Source of the DNA: Turritopsis dohrnii
Taxonomy: Eukaryota; Cnidaria; Hydrozoa; Anthoathecata; Oceaniidae
DNA: 64,000 nt
Direction: 5' to 3'
Assembly (NCBI GenBank): GCA_027922465.2
Contig: BQMF02000023.1
Location: forward strand, 1,698,411 to 1,762,410
Position 1 is the stretch's first letter. Each line of letters begins with the position of its first letter. Of this stretch, positions 24,401-35,312 are shown piece by piece. Made by a program: the position numbers and the translations under genes. Below the pieces are notes generated by a model that saw only the letters and a list, made by a program, of their open reading frames with translations, was not told the DNA's origin and did not search any database.

Positions 24401-24501
24401 ACAATTTAACGTATCTGCAAGTCAGAACTCGAATTATTAATACCCGTTGGTTGGGTAAAACCAAACTGAAGAGACTTGGTGCAGAAATGAACATCTTTTA
24501 A
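21420..24501 (+). CDS. Putative spliced gene, 3' exons; SANT/Myb-like C-terminal module
   Basis: Short open segments lie between good splice sites: 21420-21465 (basic, NRKRK), 21535-21594 (RVRKYPKRN), 23289-23390 (acidic, DVSDDEDESYQPP), about 23568-23650 (acidic, ending in a stop unless spliced), 23709-23808 (TKVWSKDAIDHTNQ) and 24368-24501 (ending MNIF then TAA). The last two join in phase and form a helical SANT/Myb-like module with W-S-K-D and a final RTRIINTRW helix. Such modules end several cnidarian zinc-finger or transposon-derived proteins. No ATG exon was found, and one intron hosts a MITE. I do not recognise the gene; it may be a host gene fragment or a domesticated transposon tail. 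Confidence 0.35.
22828..23097. mobile_element. 270-bp PIF/Harbinger-like MITE
   Basis: Perfect 16-bp terminal inverted repeats AGGCCGATTTCCATT(A) / (T)AATGGAAATCGGCCT are flanked by TTA at 22825-22827 and 23098-23100. A TTA (TWA) target duplication is characteristic of PIF/Harbinger. The inside is non-coding and rich in CG-containing motifs (CACGCGGACGT, GTCCGCGCGG). It lies in an intron of the putative gene around it. Confidence 0.7.
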
Positions 24502-24939
24502 GTTGCATAGTACTTTATTTGCTTTATGGTCTATTGATTTTCCGAAGTCGGCCAATTTTTGGCATTTGTTATATTTTTTGAAAAAAAATGCTTGTTTCCC
24601 TTGTTCAAGATGTATAGTTCTTTCTTTTACAAAAGTTCGTGTTCATATTCTTATGTTTTACATTTTAACGTTATGTTTTGGTATTTATGTGTCCATTCAC
24701 TAAATTCAAAATATAACTTTTGATGTTATTGTTTACATGACTTCATCTGCTTGACCATATCAAATGTTTTGGTAGACAAATATATAGTGTAAGTGTGATT
24801 GCACGCCTTTCCTGACCAGGCCTGTATGTTCTGGGTTTTGAACACTTGTTTGTTTATTAGGAATCTTGAGCTACTATAATAGCTACGGTGGCCCATAGGT
24901 GACATCTTATAAAAGAAAATGAAACAGATATCGATGCTC

Positions 24940-25195
24940 TCTAACTGGCATTAATGCCAGCTATTAAACTCTAACTGGCACTTGTGCGAGATATTAAGTT
25001 GGTAACTCGCATTAGTGCGAGATACTAACTGTCATGAGTGCGAGATAATAAGTCGGTAACTCGCATTAGTGCGAGATAACAAGTCGTTAACTTGCATTAG
25101 TGCGAGATACTAACTGACATTAGTGCGAGATGCTAAGTCGGTAACTCGCATTTAGTGCGAGATACGAACTCGCATTTGTGCGAGATAATCATAAC
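24940..25195. repeat. Left subterminal array of CTCGCATTAGTGCGAG palindromes
   Basis: About eight imperfect copies of a 16-bp palindromic motif, CTCGCATTAGTGCGAG and variants (CTGGCATTAATGCCAG, CTGGCACTTGTGCGAG), are separated by short spacers such as ATACTAAGTCGGTAA. The right end carries a mirrored set at 29895-30045. They form strong potential hairpins and are plausible multiple binding sites for the IS3EU-like transposase. Confidence 0.75.
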
Positions 25196-25294
25196 ATTTC
25201 ACTCACAGTTGGCCCTGATTTTTTTCCCAATGAAAGACCTTTCAGTTTACAGGCTAACTTGGTTTCTATGAGAAAACAAATGCCATTTTAAAAC

Positions 25295-27154
25295 ATGGCC
25301 GACGAAAATGAATTGAGTGTGGAAAAAGTGAGTATTTTGGTTTATTATTTTGTACAACAATAAATGGAAATGTGCGGGTTCAGACATTTGCTTTGATATT
25401 TTTTTTTTTTTTTTTTTTTAAATGAGTTGCTCCCTGCAAGGCCGAAGCCACTACTAGGCAGAAAGCTACAAGATGAGAAAAGGAAGAAGAGTTATAAAGA
25501 CAGATGAGAGGGATGAGAAAAGAAAGAAGAGCTATAAAGACAGAGCAAGGTGGCGGTTAACCTTGGATTTAAAAGATTGTAGATCATACTCAGCAGGAAA
25601 ACATGCTTTTATTAGTCAGACCAAAAATGAAAAATGATCGGACATGTCTGATGACCGATCATAATTGTTATTATTCCCCACCACCACCTCTCTCATTTTG
25701 TTGATATGTATAATTTGTATACATACAGAGTAAATGTTGAGATATTAATTTTTTTTTAACATAATGACTTGCTCTAGTCCAACTATTGAGCACTCTTGTT
25801 GACAAAAATAATTACTTTGCTAATATGTGTTATTTTAATCTTTTTAGACTGTTTTTGTTAGAGCTATATATATATAGATTAAAAAACTTGATTAGATATT
25901 TTGTTCATTAATCTAAAAGTATATGTATATAATTTACAGGTATGCAAATTCTTAGAGTCAAGAAATGTTGGAGCTGATGTTGTTGAAAATTTTCGTGACA
26001 ATAAGGTATGTTGTAGTGTTGATTAAGACAGACTCAATTAGAAAAACTCAATTAAACAGTTAAGCTGGTCATTTTTTATGCTTTATCCTGCAAGTAAGCA
26101 ATTATATTATTTTGATGATATACCATTAACAGGTGAAAAAAATCAACAAATTTTATTTATATATTAAGTATTTTAGGTAGTGTATATTCTTTAATTAAGG
26201 CGTATTAATTCATCCAAATTTATTTTTAGATGGATGAAAGGGCTGTATTTGAGGCCTCTAGGGAGGATCTACAACAATTAGGTCTAACAGAGAAAGGTCA
26301 TGTTTTATGTCTAAAAGGCTTTGTACTTGGTTCCAGAGCCAGCTTAGTTGATGAAAAGAAAACATTTTTAGCTACTGCAATTAGAAACAGTGCTGCAGAA
26401 AGAATCACCAAGAAGATCAAAGTTGCCAATAGACTACAAACAAAAGTTGTCCAAATTGGATGGAAGCATGCATCAAAATCTAATATGTATACACAAGTGA
26501 AAGCTCGAAGCGGAGGTGGAGTCCGAGAGTTGACATTTAATACCAGTTTAAGTATGCTTAAAGAAGAGGCTTTGAAATTGTTTTTTCCAGAGGGAAAGAT
26601 TGGAAACGCACAAGCTATCATGGACATATTGAATGACTATTCAGTTTTTGCACAGCCAACATCTGCTAATATATCACAACTTATAGTAAAAGCTGCGAAT
26701 GTTGCTTTGATACGGCTACCTTGTTTCCCATTTCAAGCTTTGGTTGAAGGAATGGGGAATTTTTGGAAGCATGTCAGTAATGCGATGATAAATTCTCTTT
26801 ATAAATGTATTGTGCCAACTCCAGAGGAGCTCATTTGCAGAATCAAAGCTAATGAAGTTAATGCCTCCGACCAAAAAGTCACCACATGGCTTCATCGATA
26901 CATAAGAAGCTGTAGCAAATGAATTGGCACGCTTCATTAGATTTATTACTGGAGCTGAAACATTACTCCCATATACCATTCTGAAATTGGAATTTTGTAA
27001 TCAGCCTCCGGCTCATTTACATCCATCATCGAAGACATGCTTCAAGATACTGATTTTGCCGCGACAATACAGTTCATTTTTTCATTTACGAGACAACTTG
27101 AACTTGTACATGGGAAACTCTGGCAATTGGTCAGTACACGATAATAGCGAATGA
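25295..27154 (+). pseudogene. Transposon accessory gene: SAM-like domain and HECT-like C-terminus, one frameshift
   Basis: Three exons in phase 0: 25295-25327 (starts ATG, MADENELSVEK), 25940-26005, and 26230 onward. The splice sites are good (GTGAGT, TTACAG, GTATGT, TTTTTAG). Residues about 12-65 look like a SAM (sterile alpha motif) domain, with ESRNVGADVV and LQQLGL. The middle region (about residues 85-180) has the SGGGVRELTF and EALKLFFPEGKIGN blocks that recur in this kind of element's second gene. At about 26900 the frame shifts. The remainder, to 27154, resembles the C-lobe of a HECT E3 ligase: FIRFITGAE, a TCFK with the candidate catalytic Cys, and LPRQYSS. HECT enzymes pass ubiquitin through that Cys. 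Role in transposition unknown. It converges with the integrase gene. Confidence 0.65.
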
Positions 27155-28440
27155 AAAGATGACGCATTTACTTTCAGTTATTTTTACGATTTTTCAGATT
27201 TTGTTTTTCTATTCTGTTGGTTCTAAATCGTTTATATGAGATGGAGAAGGCCTTTGATTGACAGTTGTTACGTCTTAATTCCATCAGGGTTTAACCTAGC
27301 AGTGAGCATTTTTAATAGAAAGTAAGGTTCACCAGCAAAAGGATCATGGGTTAATAATCTTCAGTTCCAAGATTGTGTTATCATTTAGTTTCTTCCAGTC
27401 TGTTGCTTTTTTGTTTTTATTTGGAACTTGTTTAAAACTTTAAAATGAGTTGTAAAAACGTTTTTTCACCAACAGTGGTTTAGTTTTATTAGCGTTTATC
27501 AACTTCTTGATTGACAATAAAAACAACTATTTTTTGTTGTTGTAATAAATCACTGCAAGATGAGGAATGGTATCCTTTGGAAATGCTTTATAAGGATAAA
27601 GTGCTGTTATGTGTTTTAATAGTTTCAAAAATAGGAGTATATTGTCCTTTATATTATGTTATACGTGATAAAAAGTATTTTACAGCACTGAAACTGCTAT
27701 TTGTTTTTTGTTTGTTTTTTATTCCTGACTTAGTCACTGGGCCGTGCAGGGCTGAACTCAAGATTTTCTTGCATGATATCACGACTGAAAATGAAATAAT
27801 GTCAAACGGACGGTGCTGCGCTCGAATTTGTAAAATTAACATCTTTGTTGTCATTATTGCGATGTGCATGTAAAATAAGTTAACAGTGAAAACTTCCGTC
27901 CGAAAGTCTTCGTTCATTCACGCTTGCGCAAGAAACAAAGGTCACCGTATCAGGAAAAAGTACTACGATAGAAAACTTTTATTCTATCCTAATGGCGTCA
28001 TCATTGAACATGACATCGTTGCTGAATTTCGGCCAAATTTGGACTTTCCGTCCACCAATTTCATAAAAATTTGCACAAAGCACAATTGGAAGATGCTGAT
28101 TTTGAATTTGGCAGTCATTTTGTCAGATTTGACTAAAATTTGGCAATTCGGTCAAGTTGCATTTTTGAGACAAGGTCTTTATCGTTTTTTTTTTCCTAAT
28201 GTAATGCTTATTTCGAGATACTCATGCGTCAGCACAGCTCAGTTTGCCATTTGACGCCGAGCTCAGGAAGGTGTAACAAGTCGTGCAGTACGCAATTCGA
28301 TGTTGTCTTGAATAATTGAAAAGAAAAATCATTCTGAAGTAATTTTTGCCTTTACTCCTAGGAGACTACTTTTTCATTGACTTTTCATTGTGCTTTCAAA
28401 ACGCTTTTTTTCTTGCGCGTAATAAAAAAAAAAAGACACA
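27155..28440. other. Spacer between the two IS3EU-like genes
   Basis: Open frames here (27511-27873, 27886-28254) have no recognisable domains and look fortuitous. The stretch lies between the convergent 3' ends of the accessory and integrase genes. Nothing else seen. Confidence 0.4.
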
Positions 28441-28449
28441 GAAGTTCCA

Positions 28450-29640
28450 TCAAGTTTCATCTTCATAATTATTACACATTGAATTAAGTTCTTCCAGAAC
28501 TTCTAGAAGTAAATATTTTGCCTCATTTGCGTTTTTAGGTACATCAATGCCTTTCTCCTTCATGATGATAGAAACAAACTCGGCCATTTCAGTTGTACAT
28601 CTATAAACTGCAGGTTTGCTTGAATGTTCTTCTGCTACTGCAATATCTGAACTGCTCAAAGAAAATTTGCACTCTTCACCTTCACTGAGATCTGGAGTAA
28701 AATACAAAACATCGGGTCGTCCTGGTGGGGATTCTGCATTGGCGGTTTTTCGAATACGATGGTTATTCCATAACTTTTTGGTTTCATCGAGCTCTGTTTG
28801 AATAAGACCGGTAAAACAAAATCTTAAACAATCAATGTGATATTTTAAGCTCGTATCGAATGTTATTTCGTCGCATAGGTCTTTAAAAAAGTTAATCCAC
28901 CAGTTGCACCGATTTTTACGAAATATTGACCACCATGATTCAATTCGTTGATTACGAGTTGACGGTCCATAACAGAAGCTTGCATTTTTAGACGCTGCAT
29001 CAGTGTGTTGCCGTCTGAAGAATCTTTGCATTCCTGCGATCAAAATATTTTCGGAGCCTCGATCAGCACGAATAACACGAGGAATTTAATTAAGATTCTT
29101 TATTGTACTTAAGAAATAAGAGGATACTATTTTAGGATCATTGTTTGTTGGACCAACTTCCAACCATAATATTTTTCGGCTATATCCATCAATTGCCCCA
29201 TGGATAGCTAGTCCAAAGGGCTTTAGTTTGTCATACCCGTCCAGGTGCCAGATGTAATTTGGGCCTTTCGCGAAATATTTACGACAGTTAAAACGACGAC
29301 TTGTCCTTTTAGAAACGCCATCTGGGTCGAGAATTTTCATTGCAATACGAACTGATTCTCTGTCGACATTTATTCCATCTGATCTCAGCTTTTGGTGCAT
29401 AAATCGATATCCAAAAGTCGAATTTGAACCTTGTAATTCTTGTTGAACAGCAAGTAAAGTAGCATCTGGAGAGACTTGATTGTGTCTTCTGAAGAGGTCT
29501 AACTTTCTGAGAATTCGGTTAAGCTGTCGTAATGACAGAGATATTCCATAAACTAAGGCAAGAGTTTGTAAAAGTTCATGATATGTATATCCTGCTAGAA
29601 AATAACGTTTGATTATCGCTTCACGTTCACGTTGATTCAT
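28450..29640 (-). pseudogene. rve/IS3-type integrase transposase with one in-frame stop
   Basis: About 397 codons in a single minus-strand frame from ATG at 29640, interrupted only by TAA at 29086-29088 (codon 185). The N-terminus (1-60) has helix-turn-helix-like segments (REREAIIKRYFLAGYTY, RQLNRILRK). The catalytic core of the integrase/RNase H fold shows D134 in WHLDGYDKL, D193 in IRADRGSE and E234 in NQRIESWW, each in the expected context. The C-terminal tail is acidic. The family is the integrase-core protein common in cnidarian and fish genomes, which cuts and joins the element's ends. The single stop suggests a recently disabled copy, or a sequencing error; all other residues look conserved. 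Confidence 0.85.
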
Positions 29641-30110
29641 GATGATGCAAAAATCAACAGCATATGCCTTGAAAGAGAGTCCAATAAATACTCCTTTGAT
29701 ATATCGTACTTGATTATTAATAATATTAACTAGTCTAAGCCCCTGTCTTACCTATTTTGCACTGAAAGATTTTCAAAACCTACAGTTCCTAAAACTGCCA
29801 TTTCGACATGTGAATTATACGAATGACTGCCATTTTTTCCTAACCTCGCATCCGTGAAATCGAAATCTCGTCTTTAAATAAGAAATTTTTGCAGGTAACT
29901 CAGTTCGTATGTCGCACTAATGCGAGTTACCAACTTAGTATCTTGCACTAATGCAAGTTAGTATCTCGCACTAATGCGAGTTACCGACTTAATATCTCGC
30001 ACAAGTGCCAGTTAGAGTTTAATAACTGGCATTAATGCCAGTTAGAGAGCATCGATATCATTTTTTGTTTTTCTTTTATAAAATGTCACCTATGGGCCAC
30101 CGTAAATGGC

Positions 30111-31079
30111 AGAAGAGCTCCCATCTTTTTTCACAACGCCAATATAAGAGAAAACAAGCAAGAATGGCTAGGTCCCCCAAAAAATATTTTTTAAAATAGT
30201 AGACAAAAAAAAGTTTTATATAGTAAAAAAAACAATACGTAGAAAGACAATAAAACTGAAATGTTTACTTATCTTTTTCACCTTTCTATTTGATCCATAA
30301 ATCAAAACTCATACATTACTTTCCGCACGAAAACTAAGAAATCGGAAAAACAGACCAGGCTTCCCTATTTGAAAACTGTGGAAATATTACAACAACTGAC
30401 ATAGGTTACTTAACTTGAAGTCCAACCGAAAAGTATCGCTTTTATTTCTACGCATTCTATTTCGCCATTAGCATATTAAATTTAAAGATGTTGCGTAGTT
30501 TTCAAAAGAAACAAAAAGCAGCTGGTACCGATGAATTGCCTTCTTGTTGTCTTAAGATATATCGAAAAGGCAAGAGACCCTGGGTTCGAAGTTAATATAG
30601 GCCCTTGCATCGCCGAACCACTGCCATTTGCTATCAATCTCACTTTCTCACGGTAAAGAAAGTTCAGTCCTACCGGCATGTTTAAAGATCTTTGAGAAAT
30701 GTATTTACAAACAGATCAAATATTCCCATTTACTGAGCTATTAAGGAGCGAACATGATACAATGATGAGACTTCCCAGTGGCGAAAAATCTAACAAAAAT
30801 GAATCTCAAGGCGCCAAAAATCTTGTCTCCTTTGAGTTGATATAGTGCTATATTTACGTTACGGCGACCAAGGTTACATACGAAATTCGTTAAGGCGACT
30901 GTTAAATAATATATGTTCAATAACTATGAATCCAATCTAAGCTATGTCTCACCTGTGCATAAACTAGTCCAATAAAGTATTAATGAAGCGTTATTTATGT
31001 TTGAAATTGCAATTTACTACATTTGGAAAAAATGTCCCTTTGTGTTGACTTAAGCTACTGTTACCTTTAGGTCTAAATA
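30111..31079. other. Intergenic, no gene seen
   Basis: AT-rich sequence with only short, featureless open frames. Confidence 0.4.
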
Positions 31080-31223
31080 GTATTATATATTATATATATT
31101 ATATATTATATATTATTATATATTATATATTATATATTATATATATACTAAATAGTATTATATATTATATATGCACAGCGCGTATTAGGATATATATATA
31201 TATATAATATATATATATATATA
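31080..31223. repeat. (TA)n/(TATAT)n low-complexity tract
   Basis: A tract of TATTATATAT units runs into the AT core of the palindrome at 31171-31243. It is a likely insertion-prone or slippage-generated microsatellite beside the element at 31224. Confidence 0.85.
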
Positions 31224-31243
31224 TCCTAATACGCGCTGTGCAT
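31171..31243. repeat. 73-bp near-perfect palindrome
   Basis: ATGCACAGCGCGTATTAGGA at the left is answered by the exact complement TCCTAATACGCGCTGTGCAT at the right, around an AT-only core of about 33 bp. The same GCACAGCGCGTATT motif recurs inverted at 32021-32035 inside the neighbouring element. The palindrome looks like two element ends placed head to head. Confidence 0.85.
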
Positions 31244-32206
31244 CCGCTTTTTTCACGCTTTCACTCTCTAAAATTTCGGGTCGTTTTTGTGTTGACGTTT
31301 TCATAATCGAGTGTCAGACCACGGCGGTTAATATTTTTCTACGATTAGTATTAGGGGAAAACATTGCATTGCATTTAATCGTTTCAAATGTTTTGATTAT
31401 TCGCGAGATCAAGAAACAATAGACAGCAACGAAAGTATTGCGCGAAGATTTATTAATGTTTTTAGGGTAAGTACGCTTTAGAACTTTTTTGTTTGTTTGT
31501 TTTGTTTTTCTTATAGTATTAATAGGGTTTCTACGTCATTACTTTTCAAATAATACGCGATTGAGGAAATGAATATCATGGTTTTTAATCATGACGCTCT
31601 GGATTCGTAAAGAAAATAGCAATTGTTTACGATTCACATTTTGGCACTTTTACGACTTTTGCGTTTGACCTTTATTTACATTGGGGTGTGGATTCCATAA
31701 ACAGTTACAGCGATTTTAATCTTTTTGTTGTTTACCTGTACGCACAATTTATTTTTACTACTGCATATATCATATCGTGAAAGATTTATTACGAATATGT
31801 TGATGTGCTTCGGATCTTCTGATTAAAAAGTTTTTTGTTGTTCATAACTCCAGTGTTGAACTAAATATGCTTTAGCCGGAATACCTAGAGATTTTTAATT
31901 AAAAGTGTGAAGAGTGTTTTTTTCTGTATTGACGTTAGATATCTTTAATCAAGGGAACCATTGCATTGCATCTTCAATTTATTTTACAGAGTGAAAAATG
32001 TAAAAAGTGAAAAAAGTGGATGCACAGCGCGTATTTTTATTTTTGATGAATTAAAACCCGTGTGTTCTACACGCTGTTCTACACGGGATACTAAATTCTA
32101 AACATTCTACATCCAAACTTTATCTTTATCATACTAAAATTAGCCTTTCTCTCTGTTCAGCTCACATAGATTAAAACCTGTAAAAACGTTTTACACGGGT
32201 TACTAG
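31224..32206 (+). mobile_element. Helentron/HINE-like non-autonomous element, copy 2
   Basis: 983 bp from a 5' TC in TCCTAATACGCGCTGTGCAT to CTAG at 32203-32206 followed by T. Near the 3' end a perfect 7-bp stem TGTAAAA-ACG-TTTTACA (32179-32195) sits 7 nt before CTAG, matching the hairpin-CTAG terminus of Helitron-type elements. The 5' segment TACGCGCTGTGCATCC has an inverted counterpart, GGATGCACAGCGCGTA, at 32019-32034, resembling the subterminal inverted repeats of Helentron-derived HINE elements. Copy 1 is at 9825-10786. Non-coding. Confidence 0.6.
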
Positions 32207-32338
32207 TATATAGTATATATATATATATTGATAACTTGATAAAGACTTGTAAAATGTCGAAATATCGTGATAAGAAATAATGTGTTTTTCTTTTTTACTT
32301 GTAATACTCAACACATACGTGAACTGACTGCTACGTTT

Positions 32339-32375
<37 letters not shown>

Positions 32376-32946
32376 CCTAGTAGGGACTTAGGTCGACCAC
32401 CAAATTTTGCATACTTAAGTCGACCAGTCATAACTCATGAAATATATCATTTTTGCCAATATGAGTGAGGTTTTTGGCAATGATAATGTTAAATAATACG
32501 TTTTGGTTGCATAACATTGCTAAATGGGACATTCAAATTTTTTGGTCGACCTATGCATTTTTTTTTACTAATTACATCTTAGGTCGACCATATCAAGATT
32601 TAACATTGGGCAATATGAATGTCAATTCCTTTTGCTGTAGAAGTAAACAGAATCGTTAATCTTGATAAAAATGTGATTGAACTAACTTTACTGGTGTTCA
32701 TTAACCAAATTAGCGCGCATGCGCAGTCATTGTGATGTCGATATCGCTAGCTGGCTTTGGAGTGCCTGTTTTCGTTTCTGGAGGTTGTGCGTTTGATCCC
32801 TGACCGAGTTATACCAGCAATAAGAGTGTGAATCGATCTGCTCAGTTTACCACTCATTTTGAAAGCAGAATTGATTGTTAGGGCCACGTGTTTGACTCTT
32901 GATTTATTGGTGGTCTCTGTAAAGCGAAGCTAAATTTTTACTCACT
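32207..32946. other. Intergenic; (TA)n tracts and GGTCGACC-containing repeat pieces
   Basis: (TA)n runs lie at 32210-32230 and 32344-32372. The piece CATACTTAAGTCGACCAG near 32408 is the exact complement of CTGGTCGACTTAAGTATG near 36807 and 44605, so it is a fragment of the same dispersed repeat. TAGGTCGACCA also recurs at 32388 and 32580. No gene seen. Confidence 0.5.
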
Positions 32947-33720
32947 CCCAGTTAACACACGAAGTCAACACAACGTTGTTTTATGGTTGTTCTAACGTCG
33001 TAACCAAAAACGACTATTAACCAACGTCAAGAAAACGTCACGGCTGGTCGCAAATAGTTGTGACCTGAAAAAAGACATTTCAAAATCCTACAATGATTGA
33101 AAGCTTATGTCGTAACTAGAGTGGTATAATACCGTAATTTTATCCTATTAAAATCATTTATTTACTTACAGTCAATTCTGACGTTCTTTCGATGTCAAAA
33201 GAACGTTGCATATTGTATTCCTACATTCTGTATGCAATTAAGTTCTTAAGGTAATCATCTTGAAAACCATGAAAAAAGTGTCTTCCTTTATCTATTCATT
33301 TGGATTAGAAGGATAGAGGAATGCCTGAATGAATTAATATAATCCAAGATTAAGAAAGAAACGTAAAACTTCTCGTTCTTTTCCATCTTAACCTACTCGA
33401 AATTAAGTTGGTGATTTTGATGTTAGTCAAATACATGTTCCCATGTTAAGGCGCCGTAGTGTAGCGGTTATCACTCTCAGAAATCATGCGACAGGTCAGG
33501 GTTCGATTCCCACTGGTGACTTTTCATTTGTGGTCATTACCCTTCCTTGTTAATTTGGCTATACTACAACGGCAATGCAACGTTGTTTTTTTAATTGTCG
33601 TTTTGACCTCAAAATCCGACGCTGTTTTGCTGTTTCCATTTCGACCTTTACACGACCGTCAAGTGACGATGGAATACGATGTCGAAACAACGTCGAAACA
33701 ACGTCTTTGTGCTTACTGGG
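32947..33720. mobile_element. Possible MITE with CCCAGT...ACTGGG ends
   Basis: The left end CCCAGTTAACACACGAAG and the complement of the right end (CCCAGTAAGCACAAAGACG) are similar. Both are followed inward by AACGTTG-type motifs (CAACACAACGTTG; CGTTGTTTCGACGTTG). No clean TSD was found. The element encloses a tRNA-like sequence at 33450-33520. Confidence 0.45.
33450..33520 (+). repeat. tRNA-derived sequence (SINE head or tRNA pseudogene)
   Basis: An A-box-like TAGTGTAGCGGTTATCAC near 33457 and a perfect B-box GGTTCGATTCC at 33500-33510 are spaced as in a tRNA. The presumed acceptor arms (GGCGCCG against TGGTGAC) do not pair, so this is not a functional tRNA. The internal pol III promoter could still be active. 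Confidence 0.55.
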
Positions 33721-34688
33721 CTTGTTCTAAACTTATTTTAACATTTGCGATATTTCCGCCGGTTCACAGATAAGGCGGAAATGCAGTTTCTTTCACAGTT
33801 CTGGACGATATCTAGTTTGCTGTATATGTTAGCGAATGTGCCTAGCATGCGTATAAAAAGGAGGGACGATGTAGTATCGTTTTTGGTTTTGTCATATCGT
33901 ATGCGGGAAGTGTTCTGTAAATTTAGCTCATTATTTTATTCTTTTTATTTTATGTCACATCGAATTGGTCTATAGGACATCAATCGGAGAGAAAGAAAAT
34001 CGATGTTAAGGTGGAGTAAGTTTAAGCCGGTCTTCATTCAATCAAAGTTATCTATAGGATCACGGTTTTTCCCTGTAACTTTTCTTTGGCAATATCAGAG
34101 TCCAGAGTTTTATAGCTCGGATTCTATTAGTTACCTTTGTTCGATGTAGTCTCGACATGGAAGGTTATTGCTTTGTACACATTAATGTGGACTTCCATGT
34201 ACGGTTCTGCCGCGCGATATGCTGTTATATATACCAAAATGCACTGAAATTTTGTTGTTATTCTTGTGTATAGGGTTTGGGTTAATGAGGTAAGAATCGG
34301 AAAGATAACACTTTAATATTTTCTAGCAAAAAGTCACTACTACTTTCATTTCTCCCATGACATTAATTCTTTTTAACTAGAAAAAAGATAAACCTTTGGG
34401 AAATAAGTACCCTCTTACGCAAGGTGAATATGTTTTCGGGCTTCTTTACTTTACAAGATCTTTTCCAAACTTGTTTTATTTTCAGGTTGATTTTTCATCT
34501 TTAGTGGATGTTGTTATACTTTAAAATCTTTTAAACAAACCCTCAAATCATATGTATGTAGTGAACTTATTTTGAATTTATTTTGAAAAAACACGGAACA
34601 CAAAATAGAATGCAAAATCTGAATTTGTATTAAAAATGCCAACACTTTTCAAAAAGTGATCAGCTTACCTGCTCATAAAACTTCCTAA
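33721..34688. other. Intergenic, no gene seen
   Basis: Open frames 33486-33773 and 33745-33975 have no recognisable motifs and overlap repeat sequence. Nothing else seen. Confidence 0.4.
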
Positions 34689-35308
34689 GAACAGCTTTAA
34701 ACAGCCGCATAATCGCCGGGTCGAATTCAACTCTTTATTAAATGCGACAAGAATTCGACCTTATAAAGTGAAAAATTAGTTAAGTGAGAAATAATGAATT
34801 AAGTTCAGCAGAATTTGTCGAATTAAAAGGCAATCTTCGACATAAATTCGGCATCACTTTATACGGCCGCGTAATCGTCGAGTTTAATGACAGCTTAATT
34901 GAACTTCGTGAAAAAAGTGTACGAAAGTAGTGGCAACGTGTAAGAAACAGAGTAACAGTAAATCATGTATTTGTCTTGAAGATGGCCCCTATAAAAAGTT
35001 ACAGTAAAACATAATAATAATAATATCAACAATCTAAGATCTACGATCGATTATTGATAGCAACATGAGATGATAAAAAGTAGAACTTCGCAAGGTATTT
35101 GAGACGACCTAATGCCAGTGCTGATAGATCGTCGATTGCAAGATAATTTTGTAACAAAATTGGATGATAAATCCGTTCGACATTTATGCAACTGTCTAAA
35201 GCCATGTCGAATTTGATATGAGTCAACCTGTATAAATTTTGTCAAATTTTCCCCGAACAAAAGTAATTTAATTCGACACGGCGATTATGCGGCTGTATAC
35301 AGCTGTCC
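34689..35308. mobile_element. 620-bp TTAA-type MITE
   Basis: Inverted ends of about 30 bp: GAACAGCTTTAAACAGCCGC continuing into ATAATCGCC at the left, against the complement of the right end (GGACAGCTGTATACAGCCGC plus ATAATCGCC). Right flank is TTAA (35309-35312); left flank is CTAA (34685-34688), a one-base variant. Repeated TCGAATT/AATTCGAC motifs fill the arms, and an internal partial copy of the end (GGCCGCGTAATCGTCGAG) lies near 34864. Confidence 0.65.
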
Positions 35309-35312
35309 TTAA

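Larger units (their letters stand above)
24884..30104 (-). mobile_element. IS3EU-like DNA transposon, 5.2 kb
   Basis: The ends are inverted repeats starting TACGGTGGCCCATAGGTGAC at the left and ending in its complement (GTCACCTATGGGCCACCGTA) at the right. Flanks are AATAGC (24878-24883) and AATGGC (30105-30110), a 6-bp TSD with one mismatch. The TIR-like similarity continues inward for about 200-300 bp through arrays of a CTCGCATTAGTGCGAG motif (24940-25190 and 29895-30045). Inside are a minus-strand integrase-type transposase and a plus-strand accessory gene, pointing toward each other. TIR wording, 6-bp TSD and an IS3/rve-like transposase fit the eukaryotic IS3EU superfamily as I know it; the superfamily name is an inference. 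Confidence 0.8.

Noticed and set aside
27886..28254. 122-codon open frame inside the IS3EU-like element
   Set aside because: No start context, no motif, and it lies between two convergent genes; treated as fortuitous.
33450..33520. Functional tRNA gene
   Set aside because: B-box is perfect but the acceptor arms do not pair and the anticodon arm is not clear.
33486..33773. 95-codon open frame
   Set aside because: It overlaps the tRNA-like sequence and the right end of a MITE, with no coding signature.
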